From Bacteroidota bacterium (GTDB lineage Bacteria; Bacteroidota; UBA10030; UBA6906), in the NCBI GenBank assembly GCA_016844425.1, contig JAERML010000001.1, forward strand, positions 1 to 37,116: 37,116 nucleotides of DNA. Reading direction: 5' to 3'. A model generated the notes under the pieces. The model saw only the letters and a program-made list of their open reading frames with translations, was not told the origin of the DNA and did not search any database. This document shows, piece by piece, positions 7,856-16,926 of this stretch. Positions within the stretch are counted from its first letter, which is position 1. Each line of letters opens with the position of its first letter. A program made the position numbers and the translations under genes.

Positions 7856-8609
7856 GGACTTCTGCATCTCCTTGTCGTACCACGATCGTGTGCTCAAAAT
7901 GTGCCGACGGTTTTCCATCGGCCGTCCGGACGGTCCAGCCGTCCTCCCCCACTTCCACTTTGTGTGTCCCCGCATTCACCATTGGCTCGATTGCGAGCGT
8001 CATTCCTTCCTTCAGGACGATCCCCGTGCCCGGTATTCCGTAGTTTGGTATGGGCGGATCCTCGTGCAGGCTTTTTCCGATTCCATGTCCCACGAGATCA
8101 CGCACCACCGAAAACCCTGCCGCTTCCACATGCTGCTGAACGGCCGCCGATACATCATGCAAGTGGTTGCCTGCCTTCGCCTGCTCAATGCCTTTGTACA
8201 ATGACTCCTCGGTGACGCGGAGGAGGCGGGATTTTTGCTCCGTCATTCGCCCCACGGCAAACGTACGAGCTGCATCGCCGTAATATCCGTTCTTCTTTAC
8301 GCCCACATCTACAGACACCACCTGGCCATCTTCAAGCTTCCGGCCATCAGGGATCCCATGCACAACTTCGTCATCGACTGACACACAAAGCGTCGAAGGG
8401 AAAAGATTGTGCTTATCGTGCCCGTAACCCTTGAATGCGGGAACCGCCCCCCTCGAACGAATATACTCTTCCGCGACCTCGTCGAGCTCCCTCGTGTACA
8501 CGCCCGGCTTGATCCGTGCACCCACAAGCGCGAGCACCTCAGCCACAATCTTGCAACTCACCTTGATCAGCTCGATTTCACGCTTCGATTTTATCGACAC
8601 CCTCGCCAT
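7845..8609 (-). CDS. map: type I methionine aminopeptidase
   Basis: Map removes the N-terminal methionine from new proteins in the cytoplasm. The 254-residue product has the five metal ligands of the family: Asp in SVDVG, Asp in YGDAART, His in [13 protein letters not shown], Glu in LAIEPMV and Glu in HFEHTIVV. The substrate-contact His is in DEVVHGIP. The length fits type I enzymes without N-terminal extension. AAGGACGC before the ATG at 8609 is a good ribosome binding site, and the spacing from secY is only 10 bases. The order secY-map-infA-rpmJ is common in bacteria. Confidence 0.98.
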   Translation of the reverse strand: MARVSIKSKREIELIKVSCKIVAEVLALVGARIKPGVYTRELDEVAEEYIRSRGAVPAFKGYGHDKHNLFPSTLCVSVDDEVVHGIPDGRKLEDGQVVSVDVGVKKNGYYGDAARTFAVGRMTEQKSRLLRVTEESLYKGIEQAKAGNHLHDVSAAVQQHVEAAGFSVVRDLVGHGIGKSLHEDPPIPNYGIPGTGIVLKEGMTLAIEPMVNAGTHKVEVGEDGWTVRTADGKPSAHFEHTIVVRQGDAEVLTR

Positions 8610-8619
8610 TGGCGCGTCC

Positions 8620-9945
8620 TTAGCGAAGCCGTCCCTTTAACTTCCCGGACTTCATGAACCCATCGTAGTGCCGCATCAACAAATGTGACTCGACTTGCTG
8701 CAATGTATCCAGCGCAACACCAACCATGATCAGCAAACTTGTGCCACCGAAGAACTGAGCAAAAGTCGAGGTCACTCCCATCCGCACCATAAACGCCGGC
8801 AAAATAGCAATGATCGCCAGAAAGATCGACCCCGGTAGCGTGATCTTTGTCAGGATGTTGTCGATGAAATCTGCCGTGTGCTTCCCCGGTCGGATTCCCG
8901 GGATGAAGCCCCCCTGCTTCTGCATGTTCTCCGAAACATCCTTCGGGTTGAATGCAATGGCCGTATAGAAGTAGGTGAAGAACACGATCATGATGCCGTA
9001 GAAGAATGAGTAGGTCAACGACGTGTACTCGAAATACTGCGACAACCCCTGCATGAACTCGCTCTCCGGGAAGAACGTCAGGATTGTGCTCGGGATGAAC
9101 ATGATCGACTGCGCAAAAATGATCGGCATAACGCCCGCGGTGTTCACGCGCATCGGGATATACTGAGTGACGCCGCCGTACACCTTCCGCCCAACAACCC
9201 TCTTCGCGTATTGCACGGGAATCCGCCGCGTGCCTTGAGTCACCAACACTACGCCGGCAATAATCGCCACCATCAGTGCTACAATAATCATGGAGATGAT
9301 CAGGTTCTCGGTGACCCGGAACTGATCAAGAATCGAATGTGGAAACCGGGCAATGATCCCGATGAAAATGATCAGAGAAATTCCGTTCCCGACGCCGCGC
9401 TCCGTGATTTGTTCACCCAGCCACATCATGAACATCGTGCCGGCAGTCAGGAAGATCACTGTGCTCAGCGTGAATCCAAACCCCTGCACTTCCGCGGGTA
9501 CAATCGGAGCGCCTTCCAACGTCATGCTGGTGAGTCGGACGCTCACGCCCCATGCCTGCAATGCTGCAACCAACACCGTCCCATACCTGGTCAACTGGGT
9601 GAGTTTTCGCCGCCCTTCCTCTCCCTCCTTCGAAAGCTTCTGGAAGTAGGGGACCACCGCACCGAGCAACTGCAGGATGATCGATGAACTGATATAAGGC
9701 ATGATGCCCAGCGCGAATACCGCCGCGTTACTAAACGCTCCTCCGACGAACAGATCGTACAACCCGAACAGCGTATTCGCCGCCTGGCTGGCCTCCGCCT
9801 TGGCGAGGGCTATCGCATCCACGCCCGGAAGGGTGATATGCGATCCAATTCTGACGACAATCAGAAGCGCAGACGTGAAAAGAAGTCTGGTCCTAAGTTC
9901 CTGGATCTTAAATACATTGCGAAAACTTTCGGTGAGCTTTGCCAT
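8620..9945 (-). CDS. secY: preprotein translocase subunit SecY
   Basis: SecY is the membrane channel through which SecA or ribosomes push new proteins, together with SecE (also in this window). The 441-residue product contains about ten hydrophobic membrane segments, with family motifs GIMPYISSSIILQLL, the plug-region ALGIMPY context, and the cytoplasmic loop GTRRIPVQYAKRVVGR used for ribosome and SecA docking. The C-terminus ends in the basic KSGKLKGRLR. Its ATG overlaps the rplO stop by one base (TAATG), which implies translational coupling. Confidence 0.98.
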   Translation of the reverse strand: MAKLTESFRNVFKIQELRTRLLFTSALLIVVRIGSHITLPGVDAIALAKAEASQAANTLFGLYDLFVGGAFSNAAVFALGIMPYISSSIILQLLGAVVPYFQKLSKEGEEGRRKLTQLTRYGTVLVAALQAWGVSVRLTSMTLEGAPIVPAEVQGFGFTLSTVIFLTAGTMFMMWLGEQITERGVGNGISLIIFIGIIARFPHSILDQFRVTENLIISMIIVALMVAIIAGVVLVTQGTRRIPVQYAKRVVGRKVYGGVTQYIPMRVNTAGVMPIIFAQSIMFIPSTILTFFPESEFMQGLSQYFEYTSLTYSFFYGIMIVFFTYFYTAIAFNPKDVSENMQKQGGFIPGIRPGKHTADFIDNILTKITLPGSIFLAIIAILPAFMVRMGVTSTFAQFFGGTSLLIMVGVALDTLQQVESHLLMRHYDGFMKSGKLKGRLR

Positions 9946-10427
9946 TATTCTTTCGGAGTTGAGCTGATCGTTTGGGTCTTTCCTCCCGCGGACTCAATCT
10001 TCGTCACCGCCGACTTGCTGAACGCATGGGCAGAAACGTTCAGCGTGGTCTTCAATTCCCCGTTGCCGAGCACCTTCACTGGTATCTTTGCTTTCTTAAT
10101 GACCCCGAGCTTCACGAGAACATCCGGCGTCACGATGCCGTTCTGGACTTTTCCATCGGCGGCGAGCTTGCCGAGCACTTCCACGTTGACGACCTGGTAT
10201 TCCACGCGGAACGGGCTGTGGAACCCACGCTTCGGTACGCGTCGGGCGAGAGGCATCTGGCCACCCTCGAACCATGGACGATATCTGGTTCCGGACCGCG
10301 AGCCTGCACCTTTGTGACCACGCGTGGACGTCCCACCATGTCCGGATCCCTGGCCACGGCCGATCCGTTTTCTCTTCTTCCTTGAGCCCGGAGCGGGAGC
10401 CAATCTGCTTAAGATGTCTTTCGCCAT
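9945..10427 (-). CDS. rplO: 50S ribosomal protein L15
   Basis: L15 is a late-assembling large-subunit protein. The 160-residue product has the glycine-rich N-terminus GSRKKRKRIGRGQGSGHGGT and the conserved FEGGQMPLARRVPKRGF, both hallmarks of bacterial L15. It stands between rpmD and secY in the standard spc order and overlaps secY by one base. Confidence 0.97.
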   Translation of the reverse strand: MAKDILSRLAPAPGSRKKRKRIGRGQGSGHGGTSTRGHKGAGSRSGTRYRPWFEGGQMPLARRVPKRGFHSPFRVEYQVVNVEVLGKLAADGKVQNGIVTPDVLVKLGVIKKAKIPVKVLGNGELKTTLNVSAHAFSKSAVTKIESAGGKTQTISSTPKE

Positions 10428-10449
10428 TGCGCTTTCTCTTTCGTGTTCT

Positions 10450-10635
10450 CTACTTGATCTCTTGCACGTCGACCAGATGGATCACCTTCCGAATCATCCC
10501 GCGGATTTGAGGAGTGTCCTTATGCTCTACTGAGTAGTTAGGACGACCGAGTCCCAATGCTTTGATGGTTCTCTTCTGGGGTTCGATCTGATCGATGACG
10601 CTTCTCTTTTGGGTGATACGTAGTTTCTTTGCCAT
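10450..10635 (-). CDS. rpmD: 50S ribosomal protein L30
   Basis: L30 is a small large-subunit protein absent from some bacteria. The 61-residue product has KKLRITQKRSVIDQ, then the family core TIKALGLGRPNYSVEHKDTP and RGMIRKVIHLVDVQEI. Length and place between rpsE and rplO are typical. Confidence 0.96.
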   Translation of the reverse strand: MAKKLRITQKRSVIDQIEPQKRTIKALGLGRPNYSVEHKDTPQIRGMIRKVIHLVDVQEIK

Positions 10636-10651
10636 GATCCCGACTCACGAG

Positions 10652-11176
10652 TTAGTTGGTTGCTGCCACCGCTGAGGCACCGAAGAGCTCCTCCAGCTTC
10701 ATCCCCCGCCGCGAAGCAATGGTCTTTGCGTCGGTCAGACTAAGGAGGGCCGCCATCGTCGCTTTCACCACGTTATGCGGGTTTGAGGAGCCCATTGACT
10801 TTGTGAGGACGTCCCGCACACCTGCAGACTCAAGCACCGCCCGAACGCCGCCACCTGCAATCAATCCGGTACCTGGTGACGCAGGTTTCAACAGCACCTT
10901 GCCGGCGCCGAATTTGCCGATCACCGGATGGGGGATGGTGCCATTGACGATGGAAACAAACACGACATTTTTCTTCGCGCCATCCACGCCCTTGGAGATC
11001 GCATCGGCAACTTCGTTCGCCTTGCCGAGTCCGACACCCACATGTCCCTTCCCGTCACCAACCACCACAATCGCGTTAAAGCTGAACCGCCGCCCACCCT
11101 TCACCACTTTCGCAACGCGGTTGATGTGGACGAGCTTGTCTTTCAGCTCCAGTTCTCCTGCTTTGATTCGTGCCAA
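10652..11176 (-). CDS. rpsE: 30S ribosomal protein S5
   Basis: S5 helps decoding accuracy and lines the mRNA entry. The 174-residue product has the double-stranded RNA-binding domain ([20 protein letters not shown]) and the core [18 protein letters not shown]. The loop [11 protein letters not shown], where spectinomycin-resistance changes arise in other bacteria, has the usual sequence. The start is TTG at 11176 with AGAGGA about seven bases upstream. Unusually, a tRNA-Gln gene separates it from rplR. Confidence 0.97.
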   Translation of the reverse strand: MARIKAGELELKDKLVHINRVAKVVKGGRRFSFNAIVVVGDGKGHVGVGLGKANEVADAISKGVDGAKKNVVFVSIVNGTIPHPVIGKFGAGKVLLKPASPGTGLIAGGGVRAVLESAGVRDVLTKSMGSSNPHNVVKATMAALLSLTDAKTIASRRGMKLEELFGASAVAATN

Positions 11177-11221
11177 CGTAAGTCCTCTTGACGTTCTTGT
11201 AACCGTTGTTGATCGTGTTCG

Positions 11222-11292
11222 CTGTCGGGAGAGGATTCGAACCTCTACTCACGGCTCCAAAGGCCGCTGTCCTGCCATTAGACGACCCGACA
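11222..11292 (-). tRNA. tRNA-Gln (anticodon TTG)
   Basis: A full cloverleaf of 71 bases can be drawn. The acceptor arms TGTCGGG and CCCGACA pair perfectly and the discriminator is G. The anticodon stem GCGGC/GCCGT closes the loop CTTTGGA, giving anticodon TTG. The T arm is AGAGG-TTCGAAT-CCTCT. CCA is not encoded. It lies inside the spc operon between rplR and rpsE, in the same direction, so it must be cut out of the ribosomal message. Confidence 0.96.
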
Positions 11293-11330
11293 ATTCCTCG
11301 CGGGGCTGCAGTTGCCGATCCAGCGTATTC

Positions 11331-11670
11331 TTAGAATTTCAATCCACCTTCGCGAGCGCCGTCGGCCATTGCCTTGACGACCCCATGATAGAGATAGCCA
11401 CCGCGGTCAAACACCACCTGGGTAATATTTTTCTCCAGTGCCTTCTTTGCGGCCAACTGACCCACCTTCTTGCTCAACGCCAGTTGACCCCTTGGAGATG
11501 TCCGACACCGAGAGAATCGTTGTGCCCGTGGAATCATCAACGATTTGTGCGTAGACGTGCTTCAAACTCTTGAAGACTGCCAGTCGCGGACGTTCCTTCG
11601 TGCCGATCACTCGCTTGCGAATGTGGACTTTCAGCCGGCTGCGATGCTCGGTCTTTTTCTTGGTAATCAT
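11331..11670 (-). pseudogene. rplR: 50S ribosomal protein L18, frameshifted
   Basis: L18 brings 5S rRNA to the large subunit with L5. Two overlapping frames together make one L18. The first, from the ATG at 11670, encodes the N-terminal half ([20 protein letters not shown], then [20 protein letters not shown]). The second, ending at 11331, encodes the C-terminal half ([38 protein letters not shown]). The frame changes near 11485-11510. Removing one base from the GGGG run (11488-11491) would join them as [15 protein letters not shown], 112 residues in total. That is some five residues shorter than usual in the same region, so a small deletion is also possible. The gene is normally retained in bacteria, so a sequencing or assembly error is the leading explanation. 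Confidence 0.85.
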
Positions 11671-11700
11671 AAGGTCAATCCCGAAAGAGTGTTCTCGTTA

Positions 11701-12252
11701 TTACTTGGCACCGCTTGCGGCTGCCGCCTTGCCTGCCTTCCGGCGGATGTACTCGCCTTCATACTTCACACCCTTGCCCTTGTACGGCTCCGGCAACCGG
11801 AAAGAACGGATCTTCGCTGCCACCTGGCCCACCAGCTGCTTGTCGATGCCGCTGATGGAAATATTCGTCTGTGTCGGCGTTTCAATCTTGATCCCTTCCG
11901 GTGGACCGAAGAGAATGGGATGCGAATACCCCAGCGCGAGTTGCAGCTTCTTCCCCTTCATCTCTGCACGGTACCCGACCCCGACAAGTTCCAGCTTCTT
12001 ACCGTATCCCTCAGTCACGCCTTTTATCATGTTCTGCATGAGCGCCCTCCAGAGGCCGTGCAACGCACGGAACTCTTTCGTATCGGAGGAACGGGTAACG
12101 AGGATCTGGTTGTCTTTGATTTCAAAACCGATCTCAGGATGCACTGTGGCGGACAATTCACCTTTCGGACCAATCACCTTTACAGCGTGGTCCGTCTTCT
12201 GCACCTTGACACCTGTAACAATCGGTATAGGTTTTCTTCCAACTCGTGACAC
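11701..12252 (-). CDS. rplF: 50S ribosomal protein L6
   Basis: L6 binds near the factor-binding site of the large subunit. The 183-residue product has the two repeated alpha/beta domains and the C-terminal signature RSFRLPEPYKGKGVKYEGEY. SRVGRKPIPIVTGVKV is the typical N-terminus. The start is GTG at 12252 with AAGGAG eight bases upstream. Standard place between rpsH and rplR. Confidence 0.97.
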   Translation of the reverse strand: MSRVGRKPIPIVTGVKVQKTDHAVKVIGPKGELSATVHPEIGFEIKDNQILVTRSSDTKEFRALHGLWRALMQNMIKGVTEGYGKKLELVGVGYRAEMKGKKLQLALGYSHPILFGPPEGIKIETPTQTNISISGIDKQLVGQVAAKIRSFRLPEPYKGKGVKYEGEYIRRKAGKAAAASGAK

Positions 12253-12282
12253 GGTAGAATCTCCTTCGTCGAATCGTTTTTG

Positions 12283-12678
12283 TTACCAGATCTCGCAGAG
12301 TACTTCACCACCAACGCGAGCAAGGCGCGCCTGTTTGTCCGTCATCAATCCCTTTGAGGTCGAAATGACGGCAATCCCGAGTCCACCCTGGACACGGGGG
12401 ATGGCATCTGCATCCACGTATTTCCGCAAGCCGGGGGTACTCACGCGCTTGAGTCCGCCGATAACCGGTTTCCCGTCGTTATACTTCAGCTGGATCCGAA
12501 TGGTGCCCTGGGCACTTTCCTTCATTTCGGTAAATCCGCCGATGAACTTATGGTCCAACAACAACCGTGTCAACTCGCGCTTGAGGTTGGTGGCCGGGAT
12601 ATCCACGCGCTTGTGATGTGCCTGGACGGCATTCCGCAGTCGGGTGAGATAGTCTGCAACGGGATCTGTCATGGTCAT
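12283..12678 (-). CDS. rpsH: 30S ribosomal protein S8
   Basis: S8 binds the central domain of 16S rRNA and in E. coli represses the spc operon. The 131-residue product begins MTMTDPVADYLTRLRNAVQA and ends with the conserved STSKGLMTDKQARLARVGGE and VLCEIW. Length is normal and the gene follows rpsN as in most bacteria. Confidence 0.97.
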   Translation of the reverse strand: MTMTDPVADYLTRLRNAVQAHHKRVDIPATNLKRELTRLLLDHKFIGGFTEMKESAQGTIRIQLKYNDGKPVIGGLKRVSTPGLRKYVDADAIPRVQGGLGIAVISTSKGLMTDKQARLARVGGEVLCEIW

Positions 12679-12714
12679 ACTTGTACTTCTCCTGCTTCAA
12701 GAATGGTGATCTGC

Positions 12715-12984
12715 TTACCAGCTTGCCTTCGTGACGCCGGGAATCTTTCCATCGAGGGCAAGTTCACGGAACGCGATGCGGGACAGGCCGAACTTCCGCA
12801 TGTACGCCCGCGGCCGACCGGTGACGTTACACCGGCTGTGCAGACGCGTGGGGCTGCTATTGCGCGGAAGTTTCTGCAACCCTGCGAAGTCACCCTTCTC
12901 CTTCAGTTCCTTCCGGATGGCTGCATACTTTGCCACCATTCGTTGACGTTTTGCCTCGCGGGCGATTGAGCTTGTCTTTGCCAT
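12715..12984 (-). CDS. rpsN: 30S ribosomal protein S14, zinc-free long form
   Basis: S14 sits in the 30S head. The 89-residue product is the long form without the CxxC zinc motifs; only one cysteine (in [20 protein letters not shown]) remains. The family end [18 protein letters not shown] is intact. AAGGAGTTGCTCC upstream of the ATG at 12984 provides the ribosome binding site. Confidence 0.97.
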   Translation of the reverse strand: MAKTSSIAREAKRQRMVAKYAAIRKELKEKGDFAGLQKLPRNSSPTRLHSRCNVTGRPRAYMRKFGLSRIAFRELALDGKIPGVTKASW

Positions 12985-13002
12985 GCTGGAGCAACTCCTT
13001 GT

Positions 13003-13677
13003 TTACGCTTTTTGTGTTTCGAGAACTTCCTGACGCTTCACGAACGGCATGCCGAATGCTTTCAGGAGCTCATAGGCCTCCTGGTCCGTTTTTGCTGTCG
13101 TTACAAACGTGATGTCCATGCCGAAAATCTTCGAGATCTTGTCCACATCAATCTCCAGAAACACTGTGTGTTCCTTTACGCCGATCGTGTAGTTCCCCCG
13201 ACCGTCAAATGATTTGTCTGACAGTCCGCGGAAGTCGCGGGTTCGGGGAACGGTGATGCTGATGAACCGGTCGAGAAACTCATACATGGTCGCGCGGCGA
13301 AGGGTCACGCGACAACCGATCGGCATTTTTTCTCGGAGCTTAAAATTTGAGATCGACTTCTTTGCCTTTGTCACCACCACCTTTTGGCCGACGATGACTT
13401 CGAGGTCGCGCACGGCAACCTCGATCAGCTTGGCATCCTGCGTTGCCTGCCCAACCCCAATATTGATGGCGATCTTTTCCAGGCGAGGGACTTGCATGAC
13501 ATTCCGGTAGTTGAAGCGCTTCATCATGGCCGGAATAACTTCTTTCTTGTATCTTTCTGCGAGGCGCGCAACAACCCGCTCCTTCGGCCCTCTGGATTTT
13601 GCCGGCTTATCCGGCGCCTGGGCGGCCTTAGGTTTTTCCCCGGCGGCCTTCGGTTTCTTTGGTTTTTCTTCGCTCAT
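13003..13677 (-). CDS. rplE: 50S ribosomal protein L5 with N-terminal extension
   Basis: L5 binds 5S rRNA and contacts the P-site tRNA. Residues from about 45 onward match the family ([60 protein letters not shown]). The product is 224 residues against about 180 usually. The extra N-terminal 35-40 residues are rich in Lys, Pro and Ala ([20 protein letters not shown]) and probably disordered. No well-placed internal start with a strong Shine-Dalgarno sequence was seen, so the extension is likely real. Confidence 0.95.
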   Translation of the reverse strand: MSEEKPKKPKAAGEKPKAAQAPDKPAKSRGPKERVVARLAERYKKEVIPAMMKRFNYRNVMQVPRLEKIAINIGVGQATQDAKLIEVAVRDLEVIVGQKVVVTKAKKSISNFKLREKMPIGCRVTLRRATMYEFLDRFISITVPRTRDFRGLSDKSFDGRGNYTIGVKEHTVFLEIDVDKISKIFGMDITFVTTAKTDQEAYELLKAFGMPFVKRQEVLETQKA

Positions 13678-13709
13678 AACAACTCGTCGTTCAAATGGTT
13701 AAAGTAGAC

Positions 13710-14033
13710 TCAAAACATTTCGCCGCTGGCCTTCGCCACGCGCATGCGCCGTTTCTTTCCGGTGGTTTCGTCCTTTACCACCTTCATGCCGACACGTGTA
13801 ATCTCATTCGTCTTCGGATCGATCAGCATCACGTTGGACATGTGGATCGTCCCTTCACGCTGAACAATCCCACCCTGGGGATTCTTCTGGCTTGCGCGGG
13901 TGTGCCGTTTGATAATGTTGACTCCCTCAACAATCACCCGGTGTTTCTCCGGATACACTTTCAGCACTTTGCCGGTCTTCCCCTTTGCGTTTCCGGAAAC
14001 CACCATGACATTGTCGTTCTTACGAATTTTCAT
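13710..14033 (-). CDS. rplX: 50S ribosomal protein L24
   Basis: L24 is an early assembly protein of the large subunit. The 107-residue product has the KOW motif in KIRKNDNVMVVSGNAKGKTG and the conserved GVNIIKRHTRASQKNPQGGI. Length and position between rplN and rplE are typical. Confidence 0.97.
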   Translation of the reverse strand: MKIRKNDNVMVVSGNAKGKTGKVLKVYPEKHRVIVEGVNIIKRHTRASQKNPQGGIVQREGTIHMSNVMLIDPKTNEITRVGMKVVKDETTGKKRRMRVAKASGEMF

Positions 14034-14049
14034 TTTCGATCCTCAGTTC

Positions 14050-14418
14050 CTATAACACTTCAGGTGCAAGTGACACGATCTTCATGTACTGGCGTTCGCG
14101 CAATTCACGGGCAACCGGACCAAAGATGCGGCTTCCCCGGGGTTCCCCGGCTTCATTCACGAGCACCGCAGCGTTCTCATCAAAACGGATAAATGACCCG
14201 TCCTTGCGGCGTGTCTCCTTTGTTGTCCTGACAATAACCGCCCTCGCCACTTCGCCCTTCTTGACTGCTGCACCGGGAATGGCAGACTTGACCGAGACAA
14301 CCACAAGATCACCGAGTCCTGCGTAGCGTCGATCGGAACCACCAAGCACGCGTATGCAGCGAACTTTCTTGGCACCCGAATTATCGGCAACAACGAGATT
14401 GGTTTCTTCCTGTATCAT
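14050..14418 (-). CDS. rplN: 50S ribosomal protein L14
   Basis: L14 lies at the subunit interface. The 122-residue product starts [20 protein letters not shown] and contains [19 protein letters not shown] and [14 protein letters not shown], all family hallmarks. It begins the spc gene block, 24 bases after rpsQ, with no terminator between, so S10 and spc genes are probably one message. Confidence 0.98.
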   Translation of the reverse strand: MIQEETNLVVADNSGAKKVRCIRVLGGSDRRYAGLGDLVVVSVKSAIPGAAVKKGEVARAVIVRTTKETRRKDGSFIRFDENAAVLVNEAGEPRGSRIFGPVARELRERQYMKIVSLAPEVL

Positions 14419-14442
14419 CTTAGACTCTCCGTCTTCAGGTTC

Positions 14443-14730
14443 TTACTTGGCCTTCTCGAGAATCTCCACGAGTCGCCAGCGTTTGTTTTTGCTCAGGGGA
14501 CGTGTCTCCATGATTTTCACCATGTCTCCGATACCTGCCGCCCGTTTCTCATCGTGTGCCATGAGCGTTGTTGTGCGCCGAAAGTACTTCTTGTAAATCG
14601 GATGGGGCACCTGTCGTGCAATTGCGACGACGATGCTCTTCTCCATTTTGTTGCTCACAACTCTGCCGATACGGACTTTCCGTCGTGCTGTGCGTGGTGT
14701 CTCCACGCCTTTTTGAGTTTCTGGGCTCAT
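14443..14730 (-). CDS. rpsQ: 30S ribosomal protein S17
   Basis: S17 is a primary 16S rRNA binder with an OB-fold. The 95-residue product has [39 protein letters not shown] and the end [20 protein letters not shown]. Its ATG overlaps the rpmC stop (ATGA), implying translational coupling. Confidence 0.97.
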   Translation of the reverse strand: MSPETQKGVETPRTARRKVRIGRVVSNKMEKSIVVAIARQVPHPIYKKYFRRTTTLMAHDEKRAAGIGDMVKIMETRPLSKNKRWRLVEILEKAK

Positions 14731-14966
14731 GCCTTCTTAACCTCAGTCTGTACTGGTTGCTGCGCCGCTTCGATGCCGGCCGCCTGCTTTTCCCTTATCA
14801 ACGTTTTGATTCGTGCAATGTCCCGGCGGATCGTTCGAATCTTGATCGGGCTTTCGAGCTGACTTGTGGAGAGCTGAAAGCGGAGATTTCCCAAACTTTC
14901 CTGCTCATCCGCCAGCCGGCGCTTGAGTTCCTCAAGCGGGAGTTCTTTGATTTCAGACATTTTCAT
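14727..14966 (-). CDS. rpmC: 50S ribosomal protein L29
   Basis: L29 is a helical hairpin near the exit tunnel that helps dock trigger factor and SRP. The 79-residue product has [40 protein letters not shown] and [14 protein letters not shown]. It carries about 12 extra C-terminal residues. Starts at 14966 and 14960 (both ATG) are possible. Confidence 0.96.
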   Translation of the reverse strand: MKMSEIKELPLEELKRRLADEQESLGNLRFQLSTSQLESPIKIRTIRRDIARIKTLIREKQAAGIEAAQQPVQTEVKKA

Positions 14967-14999
14967 GACAGCTTACTTCTTCATTGTGCAATAATCCCG

Positions 15000-15425
15000 T
15001 TACTTGCTGCTTTCGTAGTCGGGGCGAACACTGATCTTCGTCTTGATCGGAAGCTTATGCGATGCAAGGTTCAACGCTTCCACCGCGACTTCCCGAGAGG
15101 TCCCTCCGACTTCGAACATGATCCTCCCCGGCTTCACCACGGCCACCCAGTATTCTGGTGCGCCTTTTCCTTTTCCCATGCGCGTCTCGGCCGGCTTCTT
15201 GGTAACTGGTTTGTCAGGAAAAATCCTGATCCATACCTTACCTTCGCGCTTCATCATACGCGTCAGTGCAACGCGGGCAGCTTCAATCTGCCGCTGGGTG
15301 ATCCATCCGGGTTCGAGTGCCTTCAATCCGAAATCGCCAAAGTCCACGTTCGAGCCGCGCGTTGCCTTTCCGCGCATGCGGCCACGCTGGGCTTTTCTGT
15401 ACTTGACTCTCTTTGGCATCAACAT
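15000..15425 (-). CDS. rplP: 50S ribosomal protein L16
   Basis: L16 helps position the A-site tRNA. The 141-residue product has [39 protein letters not shown] and [25 protein letters not shown] nine bases before the ATG at 15425 supports this start; the ATG at 15419 is an alternative. Confidence 0.98.
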   Translation of the reverse strand: MLMPKRVKYRKAQRGRMRGKATRGSNVDFGDFGLKALEPGWITQRQIEAARVALTRMMKREGKVWIRIFPDKPVTKKPAETRMGKGKGAPEYWVAVVKPGRIMFEVGGTSREVAVEALNLASHKLPIKTKISVRPDYESSK

Positions 15426-15456
15426 AAAACTCTACTCCTGAGAATTCGTTGGGCAA

Positions 15457-16119
15457 TCAATGACGTGGCGCCGCATGCTGCTGTGCTTGCTGGGGATCCA
15501 ACACCTCGCCCTTGCAGATCCAGACCTTCACCCCGATGGCACCGTACACTGTGCGCGCCGTTGCGGTCGCATAATCAATATCAGCGCGGAGTGTGTGGAG
15601 CGGTATCCGCCCCTCCTTGTACTGCTCCCGACGTGCCATTTCCGCACCCCCAAGACGCCCTGAGGTCATCACGCGCACACCTTCCGCACCCATGCGCATT
15701 GCGGCGGTGATGCCGTTCTTCATTGCACGCCGGAAGGCAATCCTTCCTTCCAGTTGCTGGGCAATGTTTTCCGCGACGAGGTATGCATCCAATTCCGGGC
15801 GTTTGATTTCGTTGATGAGAATCTTGACTTCCTTGTTCGTAATCTTCTTTAACTCCTCTTCCAGCTGCGAGATTTCCTTGCCGCTTCTGCCAATGACAAT
15901 ACCGGGACGCGAAGTGTTGATGGTGATGACAGCACGCTTCGGGGTCCGCTCGATCAGGATCCGCGAAATCCCGGCCTTCTTCAGTCGATTCCTGATGTAG
16001 TCGCGGATCGTCCTGTCTTCGCTCAGTTTGCCTGCGAACGACTTGTCATCGTACCAGTTGGAGTCCCACGACCTGATCACGCCAAGACGCAGACCGATCG
16101 GATTAACTTTCTGTCCCAA
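15457..16119 (-). CDS. rpsC: 30S ribosomal protein S3
   Basis: S3 is at the mRNA entry of the 30S subunit and has helicase-related roles. The 220-residue product shows [20 protein letters not shown], the KH domain around [20 protein letters not shown], and the C-terminal domain [20 protein letters not shown]. The start is TTG at 16119, with a strong GGAGG four to five bases upstream; no ATG fits the conserved N-terminus. Confidence 0.98.
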   Translation of the reverse strand: MGQKVNPIGLRLGVIRSWDSNWYDDKSFAGKLSEDRTIRDYIRNRLKKAGISRILIERTPKRAVITINTSRPGIVIGRSGKEISQLEEELKKITNKEVKILINEIKRPELDAYLVAENIAQQLEGRIAFRRAMKNGITAAMRMGAEGVRVMTSGRLGGAEMARREQYKEGRIPLHTLRADIDYATATARTVYGAIGVKVWICKGEVLDPQQAQQHAAPRH

Positions 16120-16144
16120 ATCTCCTCCTTACAGGATAAATCAG

Positions 16145-16594
16145 TTACGCTGCAGCTTCTGCTGTTTTCTTCTTCGTAGATTTCGCCGCCTTTGGTGCTT
16201 TCGGCTCCGCCTTGGCAGCTGGCTTCGGTGTCGATGTCGACTTCTTGATATCCTCTTTCGCTGCGACCACAATCGTCACATGGTTGGATCTTTTCCTGAT
16301 CCGGAAGGCGCGTCCCATCGGCGCTGCGCTGATCCGCTTCTGCATCATGCCACCATCCACCATCGCCACCTTCACGATTATCTCGTTCGGTTCGAGGCGC
16401 CCGCCTTCGTCCTTGTTCTGTAGATTCGATACTGCCGAACGCAGCACCTTTTCTGCAACCTTCGACGCATGCTTCGGCGAGAAGTGCAGAATGTGAAGAG
16501 CCTGGTCAACCGACTTGCCCCTGATGAGATCAATCACCAACCTCATTTTCCTCGGTGATGTCCCGATATATCTATTGATTGCGCGTGCTTCCAT
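16145..16594 (-). CDS. rplV: 50S ribosomal protein L22 with charged C-terminal tail
   Basis: L22 lines the peptide exit tunnel. The chosen ATG at 16594 gives MEARAINRYIGTSPRKMRLV, the family N-terminus, with AAAGAGAG upstream. The open frame continues further upstream but that part overlaps rpsS and is not L22. The tunnel loop AAPMGRAFRIRKRSNHVTI has its usual form. The last 35 residues are a Lys/Ala/Pro/Ser tail (AEPKAPKAAKSTKKKTAEAA) that makes the product 149 residues against about 110. Confidence 0.96.
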   Translation of the reverse strand: MEARAINRYIGTSPRKMRLVIDLIRGKSVDQALHILHFSPKHASKVAEKVLRSAVSNLQNKDEGGRLEPNEIIVKVAMVDGGMMQKRISAAPMGRAFRIRKRSNHVTIVVAAKEDIKKSTSTPKPAAKAEPKAPKAAKSTKKKTAEAAA

Positions 16595-16613
16595 GCTCTC
16601 TTTCCGAAGTAAC

Positions 16614-16901
16614 TTAGGCTGCTTTGGTCGTTTCTTCTTTCTTAATTCCAGGATGAACCCGGAAGGTACGTGTAGGCGCAAACTCACCGAGTTTGTGCCC
16701 CACCATTCCTTCGTGGATATACACTGGAATAAACTTGTTGCCATTGTGAACGGCGAACGTGTGTCCAACGAAGTCCGGCGTGACGGTGGAAGCCCGTGAC
16801 CACGTTTTGATCACTTTCTTCTGGTTCGTCTTGTTCAACGCTGCCACCTGCTCCTGCAGACGGACACTGACGAACGGACCTTTCTTGAGTGAACGACTCA
16901 T
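16614..16901 (-). CDS. rpsS: 30S ribosomal protein S19
   Basis: S19 is in the 30S head with S13. The 95-residue product has [40 protein letters not shown] and [20 protein letters not shown], all typical. Order rplB-rpsS-rplV is standard. Confidence 0.98.
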   Translation of the reverse strand: MSRSLKKGPFVSVRLQEQVAALNKTNQKKVIKTWSRASTVTPDFVGHTFAVHNGNKFIPVYIHEGMVGHKLGEFAPTRTFRVHPGIKKEETTKAA

Positions 16902-16926
16902 GCTCTGTATCCCTTTGGTGTGTCGC

